From positions 1 to 25,353 of the forward strand of contig DKUR01000009.1 of the NCBI GenBank assembly GCA_002490775.1: a DNA stretch of 25,353 bases, given 5' to 3'. Source of the DNA: Lachnospiraceae bacterium UBA7199. Its GTDB lineage: Bacteria; Bacillota; Clostridia; Lachnospirales; Lachnospiraceae. The notes below the pieces were generated by a model. That model made no database searches. It was not told the origin of the DNA and was given only the letters and a program-made list of their open reading frames with translations. Position numbers and translations under genes: made by a program. This document shows, piece by piece, positions 1 through 8,681 of this stretch (its first letter is position 1; the number at the start of each line of letters is the position of its first letter).

Positions 1-16
1 ACATTTTCAAAAGTTA

Positions 17-44
17 TTGACAGATTTTTTTTCAAATTTATGGT
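17..44 (+). promoter_or_regulatory. Possible promoter for the ECF S-component gene
   Basis: A consensus -35 TTGACA (17-22) is followed after 16 bases by TATGGT (39-44), which would start a long leader at about 50. A competing -10, TATAAT, lies at 190-195 without a good -35 and would give a leader of about 46 bases. If the upstream promoter is used, the leader contains a 7-bp hairpin (TGGCTGA 55-61 with TCAGCCA 77-83). No riboswitch class was recognised. Confidence 0.3.
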
Positions 45-247
45 TATTTTTGCATGGCTGAACTATTACTATTTTCTCAGCCACAACATTTGCTTCAAAT
101 CTAAGCTGTCACTTTTTCATATCACCCGGGAACTGGTATGGTTAAAAATATTAATTTTGGCACTATCATCCAATCCATATTATGTGTAATATAATCCGTA
201 AAGGGCCCGCTTATAACTATAGCATGATTTTTAGGAGGAAAATCACC

Positions 248-781
248 ATGACAACAACGAAACTATCATCTTCCAATCATAAAAACTACTTACGCCTAAT
301 GTCAGTTACGGCAATGCTGATGGCTATGACTATCGCCTTAAGCTCCTTTGGCGTTCCTGTTCCAGGCGGACATCTTTATTTAAATGACATTGTTATCTGC
401 ACCGCCGGCATTCTGCTGAATCCCTTTGGAGCATTTATAGTTGGCGGAATCGGCTCTTTTCTGGGTGATTTTTTCTTTTATCCCACACCTATGTTTGTAT
501 CTTTAGTAACACATGGCCTTCAGGCAGTTGTGATATCCTTCTGCACCCGCCATCTTTTCTCTGACCGCAAATCTTTAGGTGCCGGAATCGGTGTCTTTTT
601 GGGTGCAGCCATTATGGTAACAGGATATTCCCTTGGAAGAGCCTTTCTTTACAGCACACCAGAATACGCCCTTCTAAAGCTTCCTTTTCAGATCCTGCAG
701 GCGGCTGTCGGTGCAATTGCTGCTATGATCCTGTGCTTCCGCTTTAAGCTTCTTGTTTTGTACAATAAACTAATGGCATAA
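248..781 (+). CDS. ECF transporter S component (substrate-binding membrane subunit)
   Basis: This 177-aa hydrophobic protein is likely the substrate-capturing S subunit of an energy-coupling-factor vitamin importer, acting in the cytoplasmic membrane with EcfA/A'/T subunits encoded elsewhere. About five to six membrane segments are visible. The segment around residues 42-75, with GGHLYLND, GILLNPFGAF and GGIGSFLGD, matches the conserved core of PF07155-like S components. The start at 248 is chosen over the longer ORF because AGGAGG (233-238) sits 9 bases upstream. The 3' end overlaps the converging GtrA gene by 12 bases. Substrate cannot be read from the sequence; riboflavin, thiamine precursors and other vitamins are all possible for this family. 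Confidence 0.8.
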   Translation: MTTTKLSSSNHKNYLRLMSVTAMLMAMTIALSSFGVPVPGGHLYLNDIVICTAGILLNPFGAFIVGGIGSFLGDFFFYPTPMFVSLVTHGLQAVVISFCTRHLFSDRKSLGAGIGVFLGAAIMVTGYSLGRAFLYSTPEYALLKLPFQILQAAVGAIAAMILCFRFKLLVLYNKLMA

Positions 782-1378
782 ATCTGGCTCTTCTGGAAAT
801 ATAATTTTAAATACAAAAAAGAAAATAATCATAGATACGCCGCCTGTAACGAAGGCCACCAACAGGTTATATGCTGCAGGCGGTACATAAGCGGAAGCAA
901 TTGGCATCCACAAATTATTGAATCCGTTACAGATCAAAGAGATCACTACCCATGCTGCCAAATACCATCCGGCCTGATAAACAGGATTCCCATGACTTTT
1001 AAAAGTGATATTTCTCTGTAGTGGAAAGTTAATGCACTGGGCCAGAAAGGAACCAGTCTCATAACTGATAAAATACCCAAGGCCGCCTCCGATCATCACA
1101 CATCCTGCCTCGTCCCGCAGCACATTATATCCTAAAACGCTCCATACAAACTTTACCCCAAACAGCTTCATGGGAATCTTCGGCCACATAAACTCCGTCT
1201 CTGCCATCCCAGCTCCTAACAGCTTCGGCATAAAAGTAAACACCAGATATTGAAAAATGGTAACTCCCATGCTGAAAACAATAAAGTAAAAAATCTGGTA
1301 AACCCATTTCGCCAGCTTGGGATATTTTGCAGAAAAAATCGTCCATAAATTATTCCACCAATTTAATATCCTTTTCAT
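770..1378 (-). CDS. GtrA family membrane protein
   Basis: This 202-aa protein has four predicted membrane helices (roughly residues 28-50, 85-108, 136-156 and 166-195) and the GtrA-type signature NFPLQRNITF followed by a helix, typical of PF04138. GtrA proteins are thought to help move lipid-linked sugars across the membrane or to support membrane glycosyltransferases; the role of this one is not known. Its ATG overlaps the stop of the upstream GH3 gene in an ATGA arrangement, so it is the last gene of the GH3 operon and probably translationally coupled. The association with two glycosidases suggests a carbohydrate-linked function, which is inference. Confidence 0.8.
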   Translation of the reverse strand: MKRILNWWNNLWTIFSAKYPKLAKWVYQIFYFIVFSMGVTIFQYLVFTFMPKLLGAGMAETEFMWPKIPMKLFGVKFVWSVLGYNVLRDEAGCVMIGGGLGYFISYETGSFLAQCINFPLQRNITFKSHGNPVYQAGWYLAAWVVISLICNGFNNLWMPIASAYVPPAAYNLLVAFVTGGVSMIIFFFVFKIIFPEEPDLCH

Positions 1379-3828
1379 TTCAGCTTATCCTTATAAATTT
1401 TGTTCTGCCTTCTGTTTGTAAAAAATCCTCCGATCACTTTTGACATTCCCCTAAAAAAATGCCCATTCACTGCCATAACTAATCCTTCTGCCATTTCCAT
1501 GCTTACCATCCCGCCTGTCATCTTTGCAATCCCCCGGAAAGGAATGTTATAGATAAATAATATATTTAAATCCGGTTTTCCTTTTCTTTCGCTGCGGTTT
1601 TTCATTCTGGCAAGAACATGGTAAACAAGTCTGGCCAAAGGGCTTTTGGCATACTTCATCTGGCAGACTGCATCATTCACAGTCAGTTTTCTTTCAGATG
1701 TTTCGACTGGCAGCTCACAGCCCAGCAATACCTCAAATTCTCTGTTGCTCATATCTGTAACCTTGCCTGAATAACAAAGGGGTAAATCTTTTTCTGTGTA
1801 AGGCAGTTCATCTGTGCTTTTGTCTATCACCCACTCTGCTCTCAAACGGATGTCCCTGCTGCCAGCACCTATCATAATCTGATAAACTCCGCCTTCCTGT
1901 TCCCATTTGTTTGTTTTCACATTCCAGTAACGAAATGTTCTACTGTCAAAAGGAAGAAACACTTCTTTTACTTCTCCCGGCTCCAGCCATACCTTTATAA
2001 ATCCCTTAAGCTCTTTTTCCGGGCGGAATATCTTGGCACCAGAAAGTCCTACATACATCTGTGCGATCTCAGCGCCAGCCATATTGCCTGTATTTTTAAG
2101 CAAAAAAGCTGCACCTTCCCCTGATACTCTGATTTTTTCATAGGTAAAGCTGGTATAAGACAATCCATAACCAAAGGGATATCTGACAGGCATTTTCACT
2201 GTATCATAATACCGATAGCCCACATATATATTTTCTCTGTACTCCGCATTACGCTTGGGGGAAGGGAAATAACTATAAGCCGGTGTATCCCCATACTTTA
2301 GAGGATAAGATTCGGCCAGCTTCCCGGAAGGATTCACCCTGCCTGTAAGAATGTCTAAAACCGCTCCGGCTCCTGCCTGTCCCGCCAATCCACTGTGAAG
2401 AATTGCCTGAAATAAACCTTCAAAAGACAGATCAATCACGCTCCCGGCACTTACAATTCCAACAATATTTTGATTCACCTCGGCCATCTTCTGCAAAAGC
2501 TGGATCTGATTGGAGGGAACCGCAAGATGAGCTCTGTCCTTTCCTTCCACCTCACTTATCTCATTTAGTCCAAAGAAATATAAAACAACATCTGCCTCCC
2601 CGGCCAGTTTCACTGCTTCCTGTATCATCCCTGCATCAGGTCTGCCCATACGGTCATATCCCTTTGCGCATCCTGTCACCTGCAGATCATATTCTTTCAC
2701 TATTTCAACAATGCGGTCTACCTGAAATGGGTTAACTGCCGATGAACCTGCTCCCTGGAATCTGGGCGCAAAAGCAAAATCTCCAATAACTGCCACTTTT
2801 TTTCCTGCTGGAAGTGGCAGCAGCCCCGCTTCATTTTTTAATAAAACCATGCTCTCCGCTGCAGCTTTCCTTGCAAGCAAATGATGGGCTTCTTTCTCTA
2901 TTTTACTGCTTCTATGTATCCGTTTTTCCTTGAGCGTTAAACCTGCATCTATCAGACAGTCTACACATTCATCAAGTTCTTTTTCCGATAATTCATTTTT
3001 CTCCACCGCTTTTAAAATTCTTCTGGCAGAGTCAAAACCTGAAGAAGGCATTTCTAAATTTGAGCCTTCCCTGACGCCTTTTACAGGATCGTTCCCAGCA
3101 CCCCAGTCAGTAATCACGATACCTTCAAATCCCCACTCACCTCTTAAAATTTCTTTCAAAAGATGATGATTTTCATTTGCATAGGTACCATTAACCTCAT
3201 TATAGCTGGTCATGACCGCTCCCGGCCTGCCTTCCATTACCGCAATTTCAAATCCTGTCAGATAAATTTCCCGCAGTGTTCTTTCATCCACCACTGCATT
3301 CATTGCCATTCTCCGCAGTTCCTGAGAGTTAACTGCAAAATGTTTCAGGCAGGCAGATACCCCTTCTTTCTCAATTCCTCTTACATAAGCGGCTGCCATT
3401 TTTCCTGAAAAAAATGGATCTTCGGAAAAATATTCAAAGTTTCTTCCACAAAGAGGACTTCTTTTAATGTTTAGCCCAGGGCCTAAAAGAATATCCACTC
3501 CCTGACAAGCCGCCTCCCTTCCAAGGGCACTGCCAATCTGCTCTGCCAGCTTTTCATCCCAACTGTTCGCCACTGTTGATGCTGTGGGAAAACAGGTTGC
3601 CTGGGTAGAAGCATTCAGTCCCAAATGGTCGGCAGCCCCGGCCTGCTTCCGCAGGCCATGAGGACCATCCGCACAAAACAGGGAAGGAATACCAAGACGC
3701 GCAATATCCCTTGTTTCAAACACCGTCTTTCCACTTAGAACCGCCGCTTTTTCTTCTATTGTCATCTTTTGTAAAATATCCTGATGTTTCACTCCTGCTC
3801 CCATCTTCCCGCTTTGGCGGGTACTCAT
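1375..3828 (-). CDS. GH3 beta-glucosidase, cytosolic
   Basis: This 817-aa enzyme has the usual GH3 order: TIM-barrel domain (about residues 20-310), alpha/beta sandwich (about 325-530), fibronectin-III-like domain (about 590-675), then a C-terminal extension of about 120 residues. The predicted nucleophile is D241 in VITDWGAG and the acid/base is E428 in SEVEGKDR; substrate-binding K162-H163 and GRNFEYFSEDP are present. No signal peptide is visible, so it probably hydrolyses beta-glucosides or related oligosaccharides inside the cell. The start at 3828 is preferred over an ORF start 22 codons upstream because AGAGGA lies just before it and the ATG overlaps the preceding stop by one base (TGATG), which implies coupling. 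Exact sugar specificity is unknown. Confidence 0.9.
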   Translation of the reverse strand: MSTRQSGKMGAGVKHQDILQKMTIEEKAAVLSGKTVFETRDIARLGIPSLFCADGPHGLRKQAGAADHLGLNASTQATCFPTASTVANSWDEKLAEQIGSALGREAACQGVDILLGPGLNIKRSPLCGRNFEYFSEDPFFSGKMAAAYVRGIEKEGVSACLKHFAVNSQELRRMAMNAVVDERTLREIYLTGFEIAVMEGRPGAVMTSYNEVNGTYANENHHLLKEILRGEWGFEGIVITDWGAGNDPVKGVREGSNLEMPSSGFDSARRILKAVEKNELSEKELDECVDCLIDAGLTLKEKRIHRSSKIEKEAHHLLARKAAAESMVLLKNEAGLLPLPAGKKVAVIGDFAFAPRFQGAGSSAVNPFQVDRIVEIVKEYDLQVTGCAKGYDRMGRPDAGMIQEAVKLAGEADVVLYFFGLNEISEVEGKDRAHLAVPSNQIQLLQKMAEVNQNIVGIVSAGSVIDLSFEGLFQAILHSGLAGQAGAGAVLDILTGRVNPSGKLAESYPLKYGDTPAYSYFPSPKRNAEYRENIYVGYRYYDTVKMPVRYPFGYGLSYTSFTYEKIRVSGEGAAFLLKNTGNMAGAEIAQMYVGLSGAKIFRPEKELKGFIKVWLEPGEVKEVFLPFDSRTFRYWNVKTNKWEQEGGVYQIMIGAGSRDIRLRAEWVIDKSTDELPYTEKDLPLCYSGKVTDMSNREFEVLLGCELPVETSERKLTVNDAVCQMKYAKSPLARLVYHVLARMKNRSERKGKPDLNILFIYNIPFRGIAKMTGGMVSMEMAEGLVMAVNGHFFRGMSKVIGGFFTNRRQNKIYKDKLK

Positions 3829-4232
3829 CAGGGTTCCTCTTTCACTTTGAAGCAAAACCCTGCAAGATAAAATGCCGCTGCCACAAGAAAACACACAATT
3901 GTCATAATAAATGCAGTAGAAACTCTTGAAATATCAATTGCCCTCACCACTGCTGCAAGATAATTGGCATTTACTGCAATAAACAAAAATATAGAAATCA
4001 CATAGGCCATAAACGGAATCATTTCCAAAGTATCTACCCTCTTAACTGAAAATACCGCATTAGCAATAATTCCAACCACTGCTACAATAATCAAAGCAGT
4101 AGAATATTGGTCTGTAAAACCTTTGATCACACCTGTTGCCAAATACAATATCAAGCCAATTATACCAATGATAAGTGCTGACACGCTGCAATAAAACTTT
4201 GCAGGATTTGATTGTATACTCTTTTTAATCAT
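3828..4232 (-). CDS. Four-helix membrane protein of unknown function
   Basis: I do not recognise this 134-aa protein. It has four predicted membrane helices (about residues 14-37, 44-62, 70-95 and 107-127) and a short basic/acidic tail KVKEEP. The start at 4232 is supported by the purine-rich GGAAAGGAAGG upstream; the open frame continues further upstream but would overlap the preceding GH3 gene. It lies 25 bases after the anchored GH3 and overlaps the cytosolic GH3 start by one base, so it belongs to the operon. A role in assisting the membrane-bound glycosidase or moving its products is only a guess from position. Confidence 0.75.
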   Translation of the reverse strand: MIKKSIQSNPAKFYCSVSALIIGIIGLILYLATGVIKGFTDQYSTALIIVAVVGIIANAVFSVKRVDTLEMIPFMAYVISIFLFIAVNANYLAAVVRAIDISRVSTAFIMTIVCFLVAAAFYLAGFCFKVKEEP

Positions 4233-4257
4233 ATCTTTTTCCTTCCTTTCCTGAAAG

Positions 4258-7203
4258 TTATTTTGCCTTGTACTTGCCGGGATTTTTCTTTTCATCCCTT
4301 TGACGAAGAACGATCCATCCAACTGCCAGCAGCGACAGAAGCACAACTGCAATATCAAATGCAATCAAACCTTTTTTCCAGGGTGACATACTGTACTGTG
4401 CATAAGATCCCGGTTCAATTCCATTATAAGCATTACTGTTAACAATAACATAAGCAATATTGTGCATTGCCTTTCTTGCCAAATGCTTAGAGGTTGCACT
4501 TGTCAGATCAAGAGGAGTAGCCATCATTCCCATCCAGAGATCATTTCCCAGCCTGTAACCGATATCCGGTCTTTTATATGTGCCTGATGTAAAGTCCGTA
4601 AGTACCATTCCTACAAATCCCCATTCACCACGCAGTAAATCGGTAAGTAATGTGTAACTGTTTGTAGGCGACTTAGCCCCAATATAATTCATGGAAGACA
4701 TTAGAGCTCTGCATGCTTTCACCTGAATTGTTTTTAGTTCTCCGCTTTCCGTGTCATAATAACGCTCTGTTCCATTTGCATTTTTAATGCATATCTCAAA
4801 TGCCTTAAAATACAACTGTCTGCAAGTTTGTTCATCTGCCCAGACTGCCACGCCTGACCGGTTATCATCTGTTTCATTTAATGCAAAATGTTTAATATAT
4901 GCAATCAGTCCACCTTTTGTAAATGCGCCTGATACAACTGCGCTCGCAGTATATCCAGTGAGAACAGGATCTTCAGAATAATATTCAAAATTTCTTCCGC
5001 CATAAGGAGTTCTGTGTAAATTTAACCCAGGCGCATACCATCCGTTAATTCCGTTTGTCAATGCTTCCGCTCCAATTGCTTCTCCCATTTTCTCCAAAAG
5101 CTCCAAATTCCATGTTGCTGCCTGAAGACCGCCGCAGGGATATGCACAGGCAGCTTCTACCGGATTACTTGTCAGACCGAACTGTGAAGCCAGTTCATTA
5201 TTTCCGCCCCATGTTGCGGTAATGCCTGTGGTTCCATCATGATCTTTGGTAAGAACCAAACCAATTGCCTCAACTGCTGCTGTCTGATATAAACCATGTG
5301 TAAATAACTCTGAAAAATCTTCCGAAGAATAATCAAGATTATCTAAAAGTGCTTCCCATGAAGGATCATCATAATCCAATCCCCTCAGGGCACTTAAGCT
5401 CAAACCATTGTTTGCATTAGACACAGGTTCTTCTATCTGGTATAAAATACTTCCCTCCACTTCTCCTAATCTTGGATCTGACAGATAATCAAAATCCTGC
5501 ACATCTGCAAGTACTTTTTCTGACATTGCCTTTTCTTCCGGCATTTTAGGGAATGTACCAGCAAAATCACTTCTGGACATAACTGTCATTTCCCCTGATT
5601 CCACATATTCATTCATATCACTTAAAAGGTTTACAGCTATTGTTTCATCTGCTGTTCTTTTTCCAACTGCAACTCCTTGTATCGCTTCATCTGCATAAAC
5701 TTTCGTTTCTGCGACTTCCACTCTAGCCTGTCCCCAGCTATCATGAGAATCCTTGCCCAGATAGATTTCATAATTTCCAGCTTCCAGCACATAAGAGCCT
5801 GTATTTGTATAAAGCTTCCGATAGTCATAAGATGCCATATCCTCAAGAGGAAACTCCAGTTCAAATGACGTTTTCCCTCCAGCAGGTACATCCACTTTTG
5901 TAAATTTGATCAATTCTTTTGCTGACTTTTCAATTCCTCCGGGCGTATAAGGCGCTCCAAAATAAATCTGTACCACTTCCTTAACATCTCTGGAAGATTC
6001 ATTTGTAACAGTGCCTTTTACTGTTATAATCCCATCTTTTTCAGTTACATTTGATAATTCCTGAGATATCTTATCATTTTCATAATGGAGTCCGTATCCA
6101 AAAGGATATACGACAGCATTCTCATACGTCCCCTTTTTGCCAAAAACATCAAAGCTGTTGTCTTCCACAAATCTGGTTTCATAGTAACGGTATCCCATAT
6201 AAATTCCTTCTGCATATTCCATGTACCCATCTGGTCCATCTTCTATCGGATTGGTATATGCAGTGGATATCCGGTTTGCAAAGGTAGGATCTGCCTTAAA
6301 ATCAGAGTACCAGATATCAGGCGTTCTGCCCGATGGATTAATCTCCCCTGCCAAAATTTCAGACATTGCATAAAATCCTGTTGCTCCCGGTGTTCCTACC
6401 CAAAGAATTGCATCAATTCCTTCATCCGTTTGCAGACTTGCAACTTCCACCTGACTCGGACTGTTTATGATCACTACTACTTTTTCACAATTTTCTTTTG
6501 CATATGCAATCATGTCACGCTCATTTTTTGAAAGTTCCATCTGTGTAGCTGTTCCATCTTCATACGCTGCCACACTATTAGCATCATAACCTTCCATTCC
6601 CGGCCTTGCAATAAATACGATCCCTGTTGTGTCTTTACAAGAGCTCTCTGCTCCTTTATATACATCCACATTAAATTCAGCAATATTTGTATCATCATTA
6701 TCATCAGCATAAATGAGTACTTCCGGCTGTGCTCCCTTCATCTTTCCTACGATCTCATTATTTACCGTAAAAAATTCATTCAAGGCTTCTTCTGCATTCA
6801 CAACATAGTCTGCCGTCATATCCATTGCTGCAGAACCTGATCCGCCATAAAAGGGCGACAGATAATGATATCCCAAAGGTGTCACTACATCCCCTCTGCT
6901 AATGGGAAGCGCATCATTTTCATTTTTTAAAAGTACTGCGCCCTCTTCCACAATCTCTTTCACCAGCTCAGATGCAGCAAGCTGAGAATCCTGTGCAGTT
7001 TCATAATCTGAATCATAGTATTGCGTCTGAGATTCATCAAGTTCTCCCAAAGATTTAATCTGACGTTCCCCACGCCCCAACGCCCAGTCCAGTGATGCTG
7101 CATAATCAAGTGCTGTCTGAGTAATAATTGCTGTCAGTGCCAAAACGATCACCATAATCGTTACTATGATCGTTCTGAATCTGGCATTTGACATTTTTGT
7201 CAT
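4258..7203 (-). CDS. Circularly permuted GH3 glycosidase anchored at both ends
   Basis: This 981-aa protein is a GH3 enzyme with inverted domain order. After an N-terminal membrane helix (about 10-30), the alpha/beta sandwich comes first (about 80-300, candidate acid/base E204 in RPGMEGYD). A fibronectin-III-like domain follows (about 380-485), then a linker, then the TIM-barrel domain (about 610-920) with GRNFEYYSEDP, K771-H772 and candidate nucleophile D870 in VLTDFTSG. A second helix (about 943-966) and a basic tail end the protein. Inverted GH3 enzymes are known, for example from Ruminococcus albus and Butyrivibrio fibrisolvens. Helices at both ends predict an extracytoplasmic catalytic body with both termini inside. 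GGGAGGG precedes the ATG by 7 bases. It is the first gene of the operon and may release sugars for the cytosolic GH3. Confidence 0.88.
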   Translation of the reverse strand: MTKMSNARFRTIIVTIMVIVLALTAIITQTALDYAASLDWALGRGERQIKSLGELDESQTQYYDSDYETAQDSQLAASELVKEIVEEGAVLLKNENDALPISRGDVVTPLGYHYLSPFYGGSGSAAMDMTADYVVNAEEALNEFFTVNNEIVGKMKGAQPEVLIYADDNDDTNIAEFNVDVYKGAESSCKDTTGIVFIARPGMEGYDANSVAAYEDGTATQMELSKNERDMIAYAKENCEKVVVIINSPSQVEVASLQTDEGIDAILWVGTPGATGFYAMSEILAGEINPSGRTPDIWYSDFKADPTFANRISTAYTNPIEDGPDGYMEYAEGIYMGYRYYETRFVEDNSFDVFGKKGTYENAVVYPFGYGLHYENDKISQELSNVTEKDGIITVKGTVTNESSRDVKEVVQIYFGAPYTPGGIEKSAKELIKFTKVDVPAGGKTSFELEFPLEDMASYDYRKLYTNTGSYVLEAGNYEIYLGKDSHDSWGQARVEVAETKVYADEAIQGVAVGKRTADETIAVNLLSDMNEYVESGEMTVMSRSDFAGTFPKMPEEKAMSEKVLADVQDFDYLSDPRLGEVEGSILYQIEEPVSNANNGLSLSALRGLDYDDPSWEALLDNLDYSSEDFSELFTHGLYQTAAVEAIGLVLTKDHDGTTGITATWGGNNELASQFGLTSNPVEAACAYPCGGLQAATWNLELLEKMGEAIGAEALTNGINGWYAPGLNLHRTPYGGRNFEYYSEDPVLTGYTASAVVSGAFTKGGLIAYIKHFALNETDDNRSGVAVWADEQTCRQLYFKAFEICIKNANGTERYYDTESGELKTIQVKACRALMSSMNYIGAKSPTNSYTLLTDLLRGEWGFVGMVLTDFTSGTYKRPDIGYRLGNDLWMGMMATPLDLTSATSKHLARKAMHNIAYVIVNSNAYNGIEPGSYAQYSMSPWKKGLIAFDIAVVLLSLLAVGWIVLRQRDEKKNPGKYKAK

Positions 7204-7241
7204 TTTAGTTCCCTCCCATCTTAGTCTTTGCTTTTGAGGTT

Positions 7242-7309
7242 ACTATACAATATCTCACTTTTTCTTTGTTTCTATTTGCATAAACTGCACGATTTTTGCA
7301 TAAACTGTA
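7242..7309 (-). promoter_or_regulatory. LytTR-type direct repeats and promoter of the GH3 operon
   Basis: On the minus strand two copies of CAGTTTATGCAAA lie 20 bp apart (plus-strand 7295-7307 and 7275-7287). The core ACAGTT/GCAGTT resembles the AgrA/LytTR half-site consensus (ACAGTTAAG-like). Downstream on the minus strand is a TATAGT -10 (7247-7242) with AACAAA at the -35 position, which is poor and suggests activator dependence. The boxes would sit roughly at -43 to -75 relative to the start. The LytTR regulator is encoded immediately upstream, making it the obvious candidate ligand; this link is inference. Confidence 0.55.
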
Positions 7310-7364
7310 TTTTTTGCAGAAGAAAGCCAGATCCTTTTGCAATGCTAATATTTTAATTGTCCCT

Positions 7365-8681
7365 TCACTGCTTCACCGGTATCAAAATCCTAAGCTCAAA
7401 CCAGTTTTCATTCTGGCTGATACTGACTGCACCATCATATTTACCAACCACATATTTAATACTTCTGATTCCAAAACCATGAAACTCTTTCCTTTTTGTT
7501 TTTGTGGTCACGGGAATTCCTTCTTTTAATTCCAGCCGCCCTTCAAAGTAATTTTCAAACCGTAAAATCACAAAATTTTTCTGTGCAAATATTGCTACAT
7601 GAATCAGCCTTTTTTCCGGATCTTTTACCTGCCTTTCATACTCGATTGCATTATCCAGTGCATTTCCCAAAATACTGCAGATATCCATAGTATCCATAAA
7701 ACCAAGCAGCATTCCGTCTGCCACACAATTCATAGAAATGTTATATTGTTCACAGACCATATTTTTGCTGGTGAGAATGATATCTACTACTTGATTTCCT
7801 GTTTTATTCTGCACCTCGTACTGATGGATTTCCTCCTCCATCTGGTTTAGAAAAGCGTTGCGCTTTTCCGGATCCTGCTCCCTGCGCAGTATCTCTATCT
7901 GATGCTTTAAGTCATGATATTTATAATTGATCAGGTCGATGCTTTCTTTGGACTGCTGGTACTGCAGATACTGGTTTCTAAGAACATCCTGCATCATATC
8001 CAACTCTCTCCTCGCCCGGTTTTCATTGCGCAGCACATGAAAGGCAAACATCATAGCCACCCCTGCAAAGTCGATCATCGTACGAATAATACTTACAGCA
8101 TCTCCATACTGGCTGCTAAAAGGCGTTGTTATTTGCAAAAAACCCAAGTTACTCATGGCAAAAACCGAAATTGCAATGATCACAACTGACCAAAGCTCCC
8201 TCACTTTCATATACAGCATCCCATCAGGTGTTCTCTGACGCTTTAAAAGCCACCAGATGGCTGTATAAATGATTCCATATGTTATCAGCAGCACCAAATA
8301 AGAAACTACTTTTTCTTCCTGTGTCCAAAAGAACAAATACAACTGCCATTCCAAAGATGCTGCAAACTCTGCAATAATAAAGGAAAATAGTCCGCAGTAA
8401 ACAGCATCACACCAGCTTCCTTTTAAACAAAGATATAAAAATCCTATCATAAGCAGCACTGCCGCAATCATACATGGCAGCCAGAGCCAAAGCCAAATAT
8501 TCTGCGTATAAACTAAAAAGACTGATTGGATAAACAGCGCCATGCCTGATATGACCGCCAGCTTCCAGCCTGTTATCCTCCTTTTTAAAACAAAGATAAA
8601 TGTCATGCAGGCCGCCCATTCGGCCAAAGCTGTATAAAACCTTGGAATATCCGGCAGCATTACGATTCCCTGTTCCATCAT
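7365..8681 (-). CDS. GHKL-domain sensor histidine kinase (AgrC-like)
   Basis: This 438-aa membrane kinase has about six predicted helices in the first 215 residues, a coiled-coil linker (about 218-250) and a cytoplasmic HPK10-type kinase domain. Phosphoacceptor H256 lies in YKYHDLKHQ, the N box in LGNALDNAIEYE (about 339-350), and the G box in GFGIRSIK (about 403-410). The start at 8681 overlaps the stop of the LytTR gene (ATGA), with GGAG upstream; an in-frame ATG at 8678 is an alternative. It should phosphorylate the adjacent LytTR regulator. No AgrB/AgrD-like peptide gene is visible nearby, so the signal is unknown; a sugar or glycoside-derived cue is possible given the downstream GH3 operon. 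Confidence 0.88.
   Translation of the reverse strand: MMEQGIVMLPDIPRFYTALAEWAACMTFIFVLKRRITGWKLAVISGMALFIQSVFLVYTQNIWLWLWLPCMIAAVLLMIGFLYLCLKGSWCDAVYCGLFSFIIAEFAASLEWQLYLFFWTQEEKVVSYLVLLITYGIIYTAIWWLLKRQRTPDGMLYMKVRELWSVVIIAISVFAMSNLGFLQITTPFSSQYGDAVSIIRTMIDFAGVAMMFAFHVLRNENRARRELDMMQDVLRNQYLQYQQSKESIDLINYKYHDLKHQIEILRREQDPEKRNAFLNQMEEEIHQYEVQNKTGNQVVDIILTSKNMVCEQYNISMNCVADGMLLGFMDTMDICSILGNALDNAIEYERQVKDPEKRLIHVAIFAQKNFVILRFENYFEGRLELKEGIPVTTKTKRKEFHGFGIRSIKYVVGKYDGAVSISQNENWFELRILIPVKQ

Noticed and set aside
6085..6531. A 148-codon plus-strand open frame inside the anchored GH3 gene, as well as other frames opposite long genes (for example 9535-9888 and 19787-20173).
   Set aside because: They lie wholly within well-supported genes, have no recognisable motifs and look like antisense shadows of real coding sequence.
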